64,000 nt of DNA from the NCBI GenBank assembly GCA_023053545.1, contig JAKZAN010000004.1, forward strand, positions 12,251,235 through 12,315,234, read 5' to 3'. Under the pieces are notes generated by a model that did not search any database, was not told the DNA's origin, and worked only from the letters and a program-made list of their open reading frames with translations. A program made the translations under genes and the position numbers. Source of the stretch: Lepidurus packardi. Lineage: Eukaryota > Arthropoda > Branchiopoda > Notostraca > Triopsidae. Position 1 is the stretch's first letter, and the number at the start of each line of letters is the position of its first letter. This document shows, piece by piece, positions 28,401 to 41,000 of this stretch.

Positions 28401-30123
28401 GGCGTTGCTCATGTTTTGCGCCGAAGTAATATCCGTAACGGCTACGCTCATGATATCGCCTGGGGGCATTACTTGAATGAAATATTTCTTTTGCTCGGCC
28501 GTCAAGTTCTTCCACGCTCTAAAGCAAAGACCAAAAAATAAGAAAAAATAGAATAAAACAAAGTCTAAAAAATCTTTTAAAAAAAGTCTTAAAAAATCTA
28601 AAAACAAAAACTAGTCAAGGTATAAAGAGGAAAACAACATTAAAAATATTAACCATAATCGTTGAAGAAAATAGTATTAAATATATAATAAATGGTAGGC
28701 AATCATAAATGCAATAAGTAGAAAAATAATGTTTTAAATAGTAAGAAATGCCGTAGCTTGTTATGCTTGTTAACTCAGTTCCCACTAGATGGCGTAACGT
28801 GTTTTGTACGGGTGTATATGACCGCGCATACGCTTCTGCGCATGAAGCCTGAAACTGCGCAGAAAGGGATCAAATAAATCTTAAAAAATAAGAATTGAGT
28901 CATATCTAGGGCTGCGGACCCCATGTTATCGTGGTAATAGCATGCTAAGTTATAGGGGACCTAAATGAAATAAATAAAGTTAAATTCATGTGCTTACCGT
29001 AAGTCGCTTGGTCCGCCATACGAGGCGCTTAAGGTGGGTAGACCCAATACCAGGGTCATAGCTTTGCTGACGTCAGAGGTTAACCCTGCTAGGGTCATAT
29101 CTAAGACGAGGTGAGGTGGATTTCCATTTTGGACAATACTATCGTAAACCTCACAAACTGAAAATATGAAATAAGGACTGAGTTGTAGAAAGAGTGAAAG
29201 TAGAAGTTGAAAATCTTACACATTTCAGCAGACAAGTACGTTTCAGAGGAATTCACAGTGAGCCGGTACACTTGGTCAATACTTGTGTCGGATTTGGCCC
29301 GTTGTAATGTGACGTTAACAAAATTAAGCGCTTGTTCCACATCTCGATTATTGGCTTCGTTAATGAGCACTGGAAAATCAATTACGCTATACTTACTAGA
29401 ATCCTATTTATGAAATTAGTTTATCAAAAGTATAATACAATTGAGTATAATATAATGTTGAGTAAAAGTAATTAAATTCAATTCAATTCAGCAATTCTTT
29501 AAATTCAATTCGATTCAATTCTTTAAATTCAATTAAATTCAATTCTTTCAATTCAATTAAATTCAATTCTTTCAATTCAATTCAATTCTTTCAATTCAAT
29601 TCAATTCTTTAAATTCAATTGAATTCAGTTCAATACTTTAAATTCAATTCAGTTCAATTCTTTCAATTCAATTCAATTTTTTAAATTCAATTCTTTCAAT
29701 TCAGTTCAATTCTTTAAATTCAATTCAATTCTTTCAATTCAATTCAATTCTTTCAATTCAATTCTTTAAATTCAATTCAATTCTTTAAATTCAATTCAAT
29801 TCAATTCTTTAAATTCAATTCATTTCTTCAATTTTTAATTCTTTAAATTCAATTCAGTTCATAAATTCAATTCAATTCAATTCTTTAAATTCAATTCAAT
29901 TCAATTCTTTAAATTACATTTAAATTAAATTAAATTCTTTGAATTCTTCGTTAAATTCTTTCGAAATGTTCAGGTGCAAGAATGTTATCAGATTGCGACA
30001 ACAAAGGAGACCGCTCGAATACTTACGAATTCTGATTGGCACAGCTTGCGAGAGCGTTATGAAGGTAATGCCAAGTACATAAAGTAGCCTGAGGGCTTGA
30101 TTGAGTCTGGGTACGTCTTCCAT
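22527..30123 (-). CDS. Ir25a: Ionotropic receptor 25a co-receptor
   Basis: Broadly used co-receptor subunit of variant ionotropic glutamate receptors in chemosensory, thermo- and hygrosensory neurons. Fifteen exons in phase, 944 aa (Drosophila about 947): 30123-30027, 29369-29220, 29157-28998, 28518-28376, 28169-27940, 26750-26569, 26475-26133, 25449-25264, 25184-24985, 24880-24742, 24077-23827, 23661-23462, 23209-23077, 23019-22892, 22819-22527. It has a signal peptide, then the long amino-terminal domain that marks IR25a (HLVLDMTLAG, ILYDDSF). S1 has GYCLDLLKGI and AERESVIDFTVPYYDLVG, keeping the Arg that binds ligand in iGluRs. The pore/TM3 has SYTANLAAFLTVSRLDSP (about residue 638). S2 has LSLNDSL-type and KLAVWDYPVSDKYTK blocks. 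TM4 starts at about residue 848 (GGVFIVIFVGIGLAGVTLAF). It is adjacent to Ir93a on the same strand. Confidence 0.97.
24115..24565. repeat. Tandem array, about 146 bp x 3, in an Ir25a intron
   Basis: Three units, each containing TCGCTATTTCCATTCGCCCA and TTACAGTTACAAGATT, followed by A/T-rich sequence. They lie between exons at 24,742 and 24,077. Confidence 0.88.
25540..26095. repeat. Tandem array, about 220 bp x 3, in an Ir25a intron
   Basis: The block opening ATTCTATCAATCTTTATGAA and ending near ATATTCTAATCTATTAACTT recurs three times between exons at 26,133 and 25,449. The same intron carries a 30-odd-base A-run at about 25,455. Confidence 0.85.
26790..27900. repeat. 1.1-kb polypurine array in an Ir25a intron
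   Basis: About 25-40-bp units on the words AAGTAGAAATAGGAATGAAA and GATAGGAAAAGAAG repeat for 1.1 kb. The plus strand is almost only A and G with scattered T. The transcribed RNA is therefore pyrimidine-rich. It lies between exons at 27,940 and 26,750. The hydrophobic ORFs across it are by-products of the repeat. Confidence 0.93.
28784..28855. repeat. Dispersed element, copy 1 (Ir25a intron)
   Basis: Reads CACTAGATGGCGTAACG, GGGTGTATATGACCGCGCAT, CTGCGCATGA. Most positions match 44,268-44,332. The start also fits the vertebrate CTCF core (CCACTAGATGGCG). Confidence 0.75.
29455..29945. repeat. AATTC-based simple repeat in Ir25a intron 1
   Basis: Long run of AATTCAATTC and CTTTAAATTC words, palindromic at the EcoRI-like GAATTC/AATT level. 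It lies between the signal-peptide exon (ends 30,027) and exon 2 (starts 29,369). Confidence 0.85.
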
Positions 30124-32087
30124 GGTGGAGGTATTCGTTCACACTAAGAATCCGTGGGAAACCTGAAATCTATTGGGGTATACTGCTTGTGTGGAACTTT
30201 GCCCTGGTTCGCCGTGTCCTTAGCGTGTGTCCTGCCACGCCCCTTTTCCACCGAACGACCTTTTCTTCGATGCTCGAGACGCAGACGAACGATCGGGACG
30301 AGTGCTCACTGCAGCGAGGGAAATTACGAATGCAAATAGTTATTAGGAAGTACCGGAGATTGATCTTGTACTTCTGTTGCTCAGACGATTGTCTGCAGGG
30401 ATCGCTTCTTCCATAACTAAAATCCATGATTACCTTTCTTTCAAGATCATTTGAGGAACGAATTGGGGTCAGATAATGTCAGGAAGTTAATTAATATAAT
30501 AATGTGTTAAGGCTTCCGTGTACCTTAGCTCGATGTAGGCGGTTAGCATGGGGAATTCATAGGTTTCGGACCAACTTTTCTTTAAGACCAGCACACTTCC
30601 ATGGAAAAAAACTCTTTGGCAGTAAGCTTTAGCATTCTAACAACTAGTGCATTAACCAATCTACCTTTTTTTCAGTGAATATTACATTAGTGTGCATGCA
30701 AAGCTAGTTGGCAATCAATATTTCTTCCTGTCACTTAGTTTCGCAAGACGTTCACGAAACAATAACAAACATCAGCGCCATCTAGGATTTTTTTTTGCAT
30801 CAATAAGGTTATACGGTGAACTAGCAATTTATTGTTGCAGCCAAGTACAAAGCTGCTAGTTCCAAATCCGAACTAAAAAAAATCATTATTGGAAGAAAAG
30901 TACGGTGTTTCGCAAGACTTTCCCGCAATGATAACAAACATCAGCGCCATCTAAAATTTGTTTTTGGCATCAATAAGGTTATACGGTAACTAAAAATTCA
31001 TTGTTGCAGCCAAGTACAAAGCTGCTAGTTCTAAATCCGAACTAAAGAAATCATTATTGGAAGAAAAGTACGGTGTTTCGCAAGACTTTCCCGCAATAAT
31101 AACAATCAGCGCCATCTAAGATTTGTTTTTGGCATCAATAAGGTTATACAGTAAACTAGCAATTCATTGTTGCAGCCAAGTACAAAGCTGCTAGTTCCAA
31201 ATCCGAACTAAAAAAATCATTATTGGAAGAAAAGTACGGTGTTTCGCAAGACTTTCTCGCAATGATAACAAACATCAGCGCCATCTATGATATTTTTTTT
31301 GCATCAATAAGGTTATACGGTAACTAAAAATTTATTGTTGCAGCCAAGTACAAAGCTGCTAGTTCCAAATCCGAACTAAAAAAAATCATTATTGGAAGAA
31401 AAGTCCGGTTTCCCAGTTCAAAATCTTGCATAAGATGTACCTGCCCTAGCTTATGGATGGGAAACCTTAAGGTTGAAAGGAAGGAAAAGGTTTTCCTAAA
31501 AAGCAATGTTGGCTGACTGTTTGACTGGTCCTCGAAGGCACATCTTTTATGCACGACGTTGCATGCCAGCTTTTCTTTTTCGTTAAAGGTTCTTTATTTT
31601 TATTGTATGCATCATGTCATCATGTCAGTTGAAAGGCAGTACATGTACATGTTGCCTCTGTGTATTTACCGTTAAGACCTTTACTATAGCTCGCGGGGCT
31701 TTCTTTATTGATTGATTTGGAAATTGAGCCAACTTGGGGAATAAGTCAACATCAAATTTTATTATTCACCGAGGGGAGGGGGGGGGACGTGTATGCGAAG
31801 TATTGACTGCAAGGGCTGTCACGTTAAGTATTCTTGTATTGCTCGAAACTTTACTTGACCATGAATTTTCTATACATTGTTTCTACATTGAACTTCATTG
31901 AATTGTTCTACATTGAACTTCCTAAAGTACTTCCTAAAGTATCGTGCACTACCGCAATGGGCTCTAACATTTCTTTTGTAAGATTTGTTTGTAAGCTTTG
32001 CAATGAATAGAAAACCAAATGTTGTAGCTTCAAGTTGCTCAAAGGTGCCATTTTCTAACTATTTCAGACGGAATCCAGGCGGAATTG
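30124..32087. other. Intergenic region between Ir25a start and Ir93a stop
   Basis: 1.96 kb. It should contain the Ir25a promoter next to 30,123 and the Ir93a 3' UTR next to 32,088. It also holds the 167-bp four-unit array (30,742-31,412) and a G-run at about 31,778. The short open frames at 30,154-30,427 overlap on both strands and show no family likeness, so I do not call genes. Confidence 0.6.
30742..31412. repeat. Tandem array, about 167 bp x 4, carrying GCGCCATCTA
   Basis: Units begin near TTTCGCAAGACTTTCCCGCA and each contains AGCGCCATCTA, GCATCAATAAGGTTATACGG and TTGTTGCAGCCAAGTACAAA. A related single copy lies at about 63,225-63,290 (AACAAACATCCGCGCCATCT, then GCATCAATAAG). The unit is therefore a dispersed element that was locally amplified. 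Confidence 0.9.
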
Positions 32088-35000
32088 TTAGTTGACGAAA
32101 GGGCGGATTAATTCCATTTCCTTGCGTTGCGTAATGGCAAATCGTCTTCGTTCTCCAATGAAGGAAATCGCCCCCAATATCGTGCCTGGAATTGGTGACA
32201 GGATTGAATTTCAAGTCGAATTTAGCAGGGAATTTGGGGTATGGATTGGTATGATAATTTTAGATTTATTTTATTTTATTTTATTATTATTATTACTATT
32301 ATTATTATTTATTTTATTTTATTATTATTATTATTACCTATAAGCATAACGTAGAAAGAGCCTTGCATGTCCTGGATCGTAATAGCCGAAGTACCACCGT
32401 CTCCTCCGCCCATTGCGGTGGCCGAACACTTGTCTGCCGGGGGCCAATACTGTGCTTTCCAGTGCTCAATCAATCCACCGCGTAACAAGCTCCTAATTCT
32501 ATCATGAAATGAACAGAATTTAGGCTTAGCATTATTTTTTTATTTTTTTTATTTTGTTAATTGTACTCTTTGTTCATCTTGCGCATTAAGGGGCTGGCAG
32601 GGGGCAGCGCCATCGCTACTTGTTCAGTGAAAAATTCCTCAGATCCTAAAAATAAGTCAAAAATAATTCAAGAAATGGAAGCAATTAAATCATTAAAATT
32701 AGACGGACACACATTATTGGGTGTTTTATTCTAAAATTAGTAATTATAATTAAATTAAATTAAATGAGTAATTATTAGAAATTATAGGATTAAAATGGGG
32801 GGGGGTTGGGGGCGTTTTGAAAAATTCACCTAACGAGTAATCGCAGCGCCCGGTTTTGAGATACTCGGCTTTCATTAAGAACACGAGATTGGTTTTCCAT
32901 TCAAAATAGGCGTGGTTAAAGTCACGAACGAGTTCGAGCAAACTGTCGTCTTGTTGGGCGTGTAACACTGCGCCTTCGTAAACGTGACGAAACTTTGGCT
33001 CATCCGAGTTCTTGAAATAATAAAAAAAAAAAAAAAAGAAAAAGAAAAACTTGAAAAGCTCGGCCTTAATTGCCTGGGTTTCTCTGGGTTACTTTAAGGT
33101 AATCTTCAATGGCAGTTCCCTTTAAGATGCCCCATGACACGGCGCCTTGTTGATCCAATAGATCTTGCAAAGAGCCGACCGGATTTTCGTATTTGGGGAA
33201 AGTGAGGAAGGCGACGAGATTGCCAGAGTAAGTGGTTAGGATGACGATCACGAAGAGCCACCACACCCCGACAATAATCCTCCCACTAATAGCATTAGGC
33301 ATTTCTCTTTGTCCTATAATATTTTTAAAAAATAATAAGTCATAATAAACAAAATAAACAATAAAAATAACATCAAGGGCGTTAACTAATATTTTAAATA
33401 AACCTTGTAATGACACAATTTCATGGAATTTAGTCTCATTGCTCAGTTTTAAGTCTTTTTCCTAAGACACGATTGCAATCGTTTCAATCGATATTGAAAG
33501 AACCCCTGACACGATTGCAATAGTTTCAATCGATATTGAAAGAACCCCTTAAACGATTGCAATAGTTTCAATCGATATTGATAGAACGCCTGACACGATT
33601 GCAATAGTTTAAATCGATATCGATAGAACGCCTGACACGATTGCAATAGTTTCAATCGATATTGAAATAACCCCTTAAACGATTGCATTAGTTTCAATCG
33701 ATATCGATAGAACCCCTGACACGATTGCAATAGTTTCAATCGATATTGATAGAACCCCTGACACGATTGCAATAGTTTCAATCGATATTGAAATAACCCC
33801 TGACACGATTACATAGTTCAATCGATATTGACAGAATCCCTGACACGATTGCATTAGTCTCAATCGATATGCATAGAAGCCCTGACACGATTGCAATAGT
33901 TTCAATCGATATTGACAGAACGCCTGACACGATTACAATAGTTTCAATCGATATTCATAGAACGCCTGGCACGATTGCAATAGTTTGAATCGATATCGAT
34001 AGAACCCCTGACACGATTACAATAGTTTCAATCGATATTGAAAAAAACCCTGACACGATTGCAATAGTTTCAATCGATATTCATAGAACGCCTGACACGA
34101 TTGCATTAGTTTCAATCGATATTGAAATAACCCCTTAAACGATTGCAATAGTTTCAATCGATATCGATAGAACCCCTGACACGATTGCATTAGTTTCAAT
34201 CGATATGCATATAACCCCTGACACGATTGCAATAGTTTCAATCGATATTGACAGAACGCCTGACACGATTGCAATAGTTTCAATCGATATTGATAGAACC
34301 CCAGACACGATTGCAATCGTTTCAATCGATATCGATAGAACCCCTGACACGATTACAATAGTTTCAATCGATATTCATAGAACGCCTGACACGATTGCAA
34401 TAGTTTCAATCGATATTGAAAAAAACCCTGACACGATTGCAATAGTTTCAATCGATATTCATAGAACGCTTGCAATGTTTCATATAGTACTATGCAATGC
34501 ATAAATTAGTGAAATCCAGAAAAGCTTCAGCTAAAAGAATAGGTTTCGAACCTTGATTGAGGATCGCTCCAGTGCAGTACCAGATATTGTACCAGAAATC
34601 AAAGATGGCTTTGGTTCGTTTCTCGCCATGATATGCGTAATAGGGGCAAACTAGCGTAAAGCCCCAGATAATGGGTCCCATGGCTAACATCATGAAGAGT
34701 ATGGCCAACCATGACTAAAAACATACATTTAAAAAACAAAACAAAAAAGAACGAAACCCAAGAGAGAGGGACGAGAGTGTCATTTGAAGCTCTGTTTGAA
34801 TCATGTCGTTCTATAGAGAGCCGAAATTGATATATAGAAATGGATTACATCTGTGTTGTAAGGCTGAATGAAGAGTAACGCTCGACTGACTTCCTGGGGA
34901 CGCGCTATTAGGAAGGTGTAGGGTTGGGTATCAATGGCGGCCGTAAAGTTAACTACCAGCATTCGGTCGGGCGTGATAGTAAAACCAGCAGCGGCAAAAT

Positions 35001-38000
35001 CGACCTAAAGGGTTTCCCCCCACAGCCAGGAAAAAGAAGAGACTTGTTAGCCATTGGAACAGATTGAAGGGTGAGACCAGCCCCTATCCAATAACACTTA
35101 CTTGACCTAACCGAACCATTTCGATCATGCCTGTCCATCGACTCATTGTCAAACGAGCGCCCCATTGATTATCCGGTGGCGTTTTCACTATATACCTTTT
35201 ATAATTTCATATTGTCAATGTCTGTGTACTTCCTGTGCAAGTTTGAATTGTCTAAACTTATCTAAACTAATTCAAACTTTATCACAAAACTCAAATTTTA
35301 ATATGTGCATTCTAATACGTGTAATTTCACTCATCGTAAACGCATTCACGATGAGTAAGATTGTTTGGTTAAGTACCTTTAAATGTATCGATTGAGTTGA
35401 CTAAATCGATATCGAAATGGCCTATGAATCGATAATGGACTTAACCGTCCTTCCTTACCCCCTCTCCCGTCACCTTCTCTAACTAACCTGTAAATATGAC
35501 CCAAAACAATGCTGTTTGGGTTTAATACCTTTAAAGTATCGATTGAGTTGACTAAATCGATATCAAAATCGCCTATGAATCGATAATGGACTTAACCGTC
35601 CTTCCTTACCCCCTCTCCAGTCACCTTCTCTAACTAACTTGTAGATACGACCCAAAACAATGTTGTTTGGGTTAAGTACCTTTAAATGTATCGATTGAGT
35701 TGACTAAATCGATATACAAATCGCCTAATCAAATTGGCTTAACCTTCCCGTCCTTCCTTACCCCCTCCCCCGTTACCTTCTCTAACTAACTTGTAAATAC
35801 GACCCAAAACAATGTTGTTTAGGGTTAAGTCTTTAAATGTATCGATTGAGTTAACTAAATCGATATCAAAATCCCCTAATCAAATTGCCTTAACCTCCCC
35901 GTCCTTCCTTACCCCCTCTCCCGTCACCTTCTCTAACTAACCTGTAAATAGTGACCCAGAACAATCTTGTTTGGGTTAAATACCTTTAAATGTATCGATT
36001 GAGTTGACTAAATCGATATCGAAATGGCCTATGAATCGATAATGGGCTTAACCGTCCTTCCTTACCCCCTCTCCCGTCACCTTCTCTAACTAACTTGTAG
36101 AAACGACCCAAAACAATGTACTACACTTGGTCTAAACATTTCCCTAAATGTTTTCTACAACTTCCAGATAACATTTAGCATAAATATATCTATAAATAAT
36201 GTACTAAAAGAACTAGGCTTATTTTCCTACGCTAGCTCAACCAAGAAAAATCGCATTTTAAGATGATTCAGGCTGTTTTTAAAGGGTAAACGAGATGTAA
36301 ATTAGCTTACGAGAAGTTTAGTCGTTGGCTTAGAACGTTAACAACTTCGAATATGACTCCAGTGTGATTGACAACATTGCCTTGGCTATCTTTCCCCAAA
36401 ATTTGCCATGGAGGGAACTAAGACATGAATTATTAATCTTTGACTGAAACTGTGCACTTTATTTTGGAAGCAAGATTATTATTTTTAATTTATTATTTTA
36501 ATTAAATTTTTATTATTATTTTTATTTTATTTTATTCTATTTTATTCTATTTATTTCTATTTTATTCCTATTTTATTTTTTTTATTTATTTATATTTTAT
36601 TCTATTTATTTCTAATTTATTCTATATTATTTTATTCTATTTTTATTTTATTTTATTCTATTATTATTATTTTTATTTTTCAAGATTATTGTATTTTTTT
36701 GTATTTTTTTTTGGATGCCAAATTTTTACGTGGATTGAAGCGAGTACCAGCTGACGACCTCGCATGCCGCCAGTAACGTGGGGAAATAAGTCATCAAGCA
36801 GCTGTAGGCCATCTAAAGGCGTCCACGTCCCCACTTCTAGCAAACTCGGACTTCGATCCTCTTTGATAAACTGCACCGCCTGTAGTTGCCAGCGAAAGCA
36901 ATTTCCGCACTGCGCTGTGTCGCTAAAAGTTTGCTAAGCTCAGCAAACACCCCAGAAAAAAGACAGAATTTTTTATTTTTTTTTAGAGGAAAACTTGGGC
37001 ATGGTATTCTGGTAGGTTAGCAAAAGTTTGGACAGTTTTCTTCCGAACCTTGATGGCAGAAATCAGATTGCTGCTGCGCTGACTCCTGGAGGGCTTTATT
37101 TCTTCCCATTCTTCGTCCGAAACGCTTAAAAATTCTTGTTCTTCGGCTTTCAGCACTTTTTTCATGGATTCAAAGTACGGAGCCATCAACTGCCGAGCAT
37201 AGCAGGCTAACCCGGTCCCCTAACACAGGCCAATGAGTTGATTAAACCATGAAATGAAAACTTTAAAAAAAAAAAAAAAAAAAAGTTTGAAATTTCTTTT
37301 GAGTTGCTGCCAACACATGACCAAAGCCATTCTCATAAGACAATCTTTGTAAGTGAAGAAGCGGATTTTGGCTCTTGAAGATCGTTAATTCTCGTTCTAG
37401 TCTGAAGTAATATTCTTAATGATCGTAAAACTGGCATGGTCGCATGTGGAGGGTACATTAGCTCTGACGTTAATAAAGTTCAAGCGATCTATTCAGCTTA
37501 CTTGGCAATTAGAAGCGTTCAAGGGTGGGAAGGAGTCGGTTACATTGAAGATAAACGCAATATTGTGCCCGTCCTCTGCTTTAGACAGAAATGGCTCGGC
37601 AATATCGGTCGCTCCCGAGTCCCTTAAGATGAATAACCATTGATTATGTTCATTCATGTACCCAGCGTCGATAGCCTAAAAGGGTTGAGAAGATTTTGGG
37701 GATTTTTTTTTTAGTTGTACTCGCAAGGCATGCAAATGTGGATAGATAAAAAGGGGCGGGGCCAGTGTTTACTGCGTCTTGAATCCATAAGGCCGTGCTC
37801 TGTCTCGACAGTAATATAAAATTGTAGCCTTTATTCGTGGCCGGCAAGGATTGGAACATCAAAGCCGCACTACGACGTCTGTTTTTAGAAAAAATAGAAA
37901 TAAAATAGATAATTAGATAAATTAATTCGATAAAATTGATAAATTAATTCGATAAAATAGATAAATTAATTCGATAAAATAGATAAATTAATTAGATAAA

Positions 38001-41000
38001 ATAGATAAATTATTTAGATAAAGTAGATAAATTAATTAGATAAAATAGTTAAATGAATTCGATAAAATTGATAAATTAATGCGATAAAATAGATAAATTA
38101 ATTCGATAAAATAGATAAATTAATTAGATAAAATTGATAAATTAATTAGATAAAATTGATAAATTAATTAGATAAAATAGGTAAATTAATTAGATAAAAT
38201 AGATAAATTAATTCGATAAAATAGATAAATTAATTAGATAAAATTGATAAATTAATTAGATAAAATTGATAAATTAATTAGATAAAATAGATAAATTAGT
38301 TCGATAAAATAGATAAATTAATTCGATAAAATAGATTAATTAATTCGATAAAATTGATAAATTAATTCGATAAAATTGATAAATTAATTCGATAAAATAG
38401 GTACATTAAATAACATACAAAATAGATAAAACAGTTGAAAAATTTAAAAGTTGAAAAATAGTTGAAAACTAATAGTGTATTTAAGTTTTGAATAGAGATT
38501 CCATTTTCTTAATGACACACATAATGAATTATTAGTTAACTCATTCTTAATTGGCCCTAAATCATTCTTAATTAGTACTAGCTAATCTTTTATTGTGATT
38601 GGAATATAATTATGTAATTTTAACTATATTGGGAATATAGTTATCAGTTCAATGTTTGTACCTTCACTCTAATTAACCTTCTTGAAATGAATTGTGAATT
38701 TCTAAATTTGAAAAATTTGAAATTTGAAACTTTAAAATTAAAGTTCATTTCTTAGTGTAGGGTCTGAAGTTAGTTACCTGTTTGCAATAGAGCCAGAAAT
38801 TTTCAAGGTAGTCACAAAAAGGGGATGGCGTTTAGGCAAGGGTTCTGTTAAACTGCGTATCAGGTTGTCTATTGTTGCCGGATCTGCCCAAACGCGACAA
38901 AATGTATCAAAAATTTTAAAGTACAAAAAATTCTTCGCCTTGAAGTATTAGGAATGAAACTGCTAATTTACCTGTATTGTCTTCGAAGAGAATTACAACC
39001 TCACTCCAAGTCAGCGTTTGTGCCATGCGCATATCTGTAATTATTTGCGCAATTTCTTGGCCTGCGCGAACCACTGGTGTCACCTGAACTTCATTTTCTT
39101 CCAACCTGGGACATGCAAACTCTAATAAAAAAAAATTAAATCAACGCATTGAAAGGCTCCGAATCATAAAAAAGAGCATTAAGAGGACTCTGAACTAAAC
39201 AAAAACTTTTAAAATTGAAAAGCTTTTCTTTAATCTAGAGTCCTCTAAATGCAAGGTTTGTATAATTATTTGTATAATCCAAAGCGGATTGTCTGGTAAT
39301 AATTTGCTCGTTAACGAATGTATCTCCTCCAGCAAGTCGCTTTGGATTACACCCTTAATTGTATTCCATTGTATTTCATTGTCTTTACCAGTGACGGCCA
39401 TAAGTGCAGTTCCATACTTGTGAAGTTGCGCATGTAAACGATGCATTAACTCACAATTCGTCACCGAGATGGCAGCAGTGAGCCCTGTTTGAATAGTCAA
39501 CGGACAAAGAATGACTCATCGTGTACTCAATCGAGTGGATTTCAGCGTTAGATGCGATTATTACCAGCCGGAATGGGATCAGAAACGCGAAGAAACATGA
39601 TATCGTGCATATGCTCAGGCAAATGTTCTTTATTCAGCCCAATAATTCCTTCAAACGCACTTTGGATCTCCGCTAAGTGCCCACGCACGAACGCGGGGTC
39701 CACAATGACGCCTATCCAGAGAAGATTAGCCCAAACAACAAGCTTAACTACCCAGATCAACTCAAAACTACAATACCTAGAAACTACCCCTTTCTATTAC
39801 TTTTTTTTTATTACTACAAAACACGGAAGAATGACTAGAAAAACAAAATAATTTTGACTTCATTTCCTTGAAAAAACATTATTATTTCACTCATTGGATA
39901 TTCAGCCCCCCAAAGTCCCAAAGTTTCTCAATTTCCTTGTAAATATCATTTTTCCAAGTATTCTTAGCTAGTAAGTATTGAGCAATATTTCTTCGCTAGT
40001 AAGTATTGCGTATACGCCGATTAATATTTTTTTAAAAAAAAGTATTGAGTAAGCATTCTTATATTTTTCCAAGTATTCTTAGCTAGTAAGTATTGAGCAA
40101 TATTTCTTCGCTAGTAAGTATTGCGTATACGCCGATTAATATTTAAAAAAAAAGTATTGAGTAAGCATTCTTATATTTTCCCTAGTATTCTTAGCTTGTA
40201 AGTATTGAGTAATATTTCTTCGCTAGTAAGTATTGAGTATACGCCGATTAATATTTTTTTAAAAAAAAGTATTGAGTAAGCATTCTTATATTTTTCCAAG
40301 TATTCTTAGCTAGTAAGTATTGAGTAATATTTCTTCCCTAGTAAGTATTGAGTATACGCCGATTAATATTTAAAAAAAAGTATTGAGTAAGCATTCTTAT
40401 ATTTTCCCTAGTATTCTTAGCTAGTAAGTATTGAGTAATATTTCTTTGCTAGTAAGTATTGAGTATACGCCGATTAATATTTAAAAAAAAAAGTATTGAG
40501 TAAGCATTCTTATATTTTTCCAAGTATTCTTAGCTAGTAAGTATTGAGTAATATTTCTTTGCTAGTAAGTATTGAGTATACGCCGATTAATATTAAAAAA
40601 AAAGTATTGAGTAAGCATTCTTATATTTTCCCTAGTATTCTTAGCTAGTAAGTATTGAGCAATATTTCTTCGCTAGTAAGTATTGAGTATACGCCGATTA
40701 ATATTTTAAAAAAAGTATTGAGTAAGCATTCTTATATTTTTCCAAGTATTCTTAGCTAGTAAGTATTGAGTAATATTTCTTCCCTAGTAAGTATTGAGTA
40801 TACGCCGATTAATATTTAAAAAAAAGTATTGAGTAAGCATTCTTATATTTTCCCTAGTATTCTTAGCTAGTAAGTATTGAGTAATATTTCTTTGCTAGTA
40901 AGTATTGAGTATACGCCGATTAATATTTAAAAAAAAAAGTATTGAGTAAGCATTCTTATATTTTTCCAAGTATTCTTAGCTAGTAAGTATTGAGTAATAT

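Noticed and set aside
30154-30427. Overlapping small ORFs on both strands upstream of Ir25a
   Set aside because: They contradict each other and show no recognisable motif; more likely promoter sequence.
31324-31554. 76-codon minus-strand ORF in the array between the Ir genes
   Set aside because: It covers the end of a tandem repeat unit and has no family likeness.
33449-34504. ORFs with 14-residue peptide repeats on both strands
   Set aside because: Produced by a 42-bp array whose unit length is a multiple of three; intronic in Ir93a.
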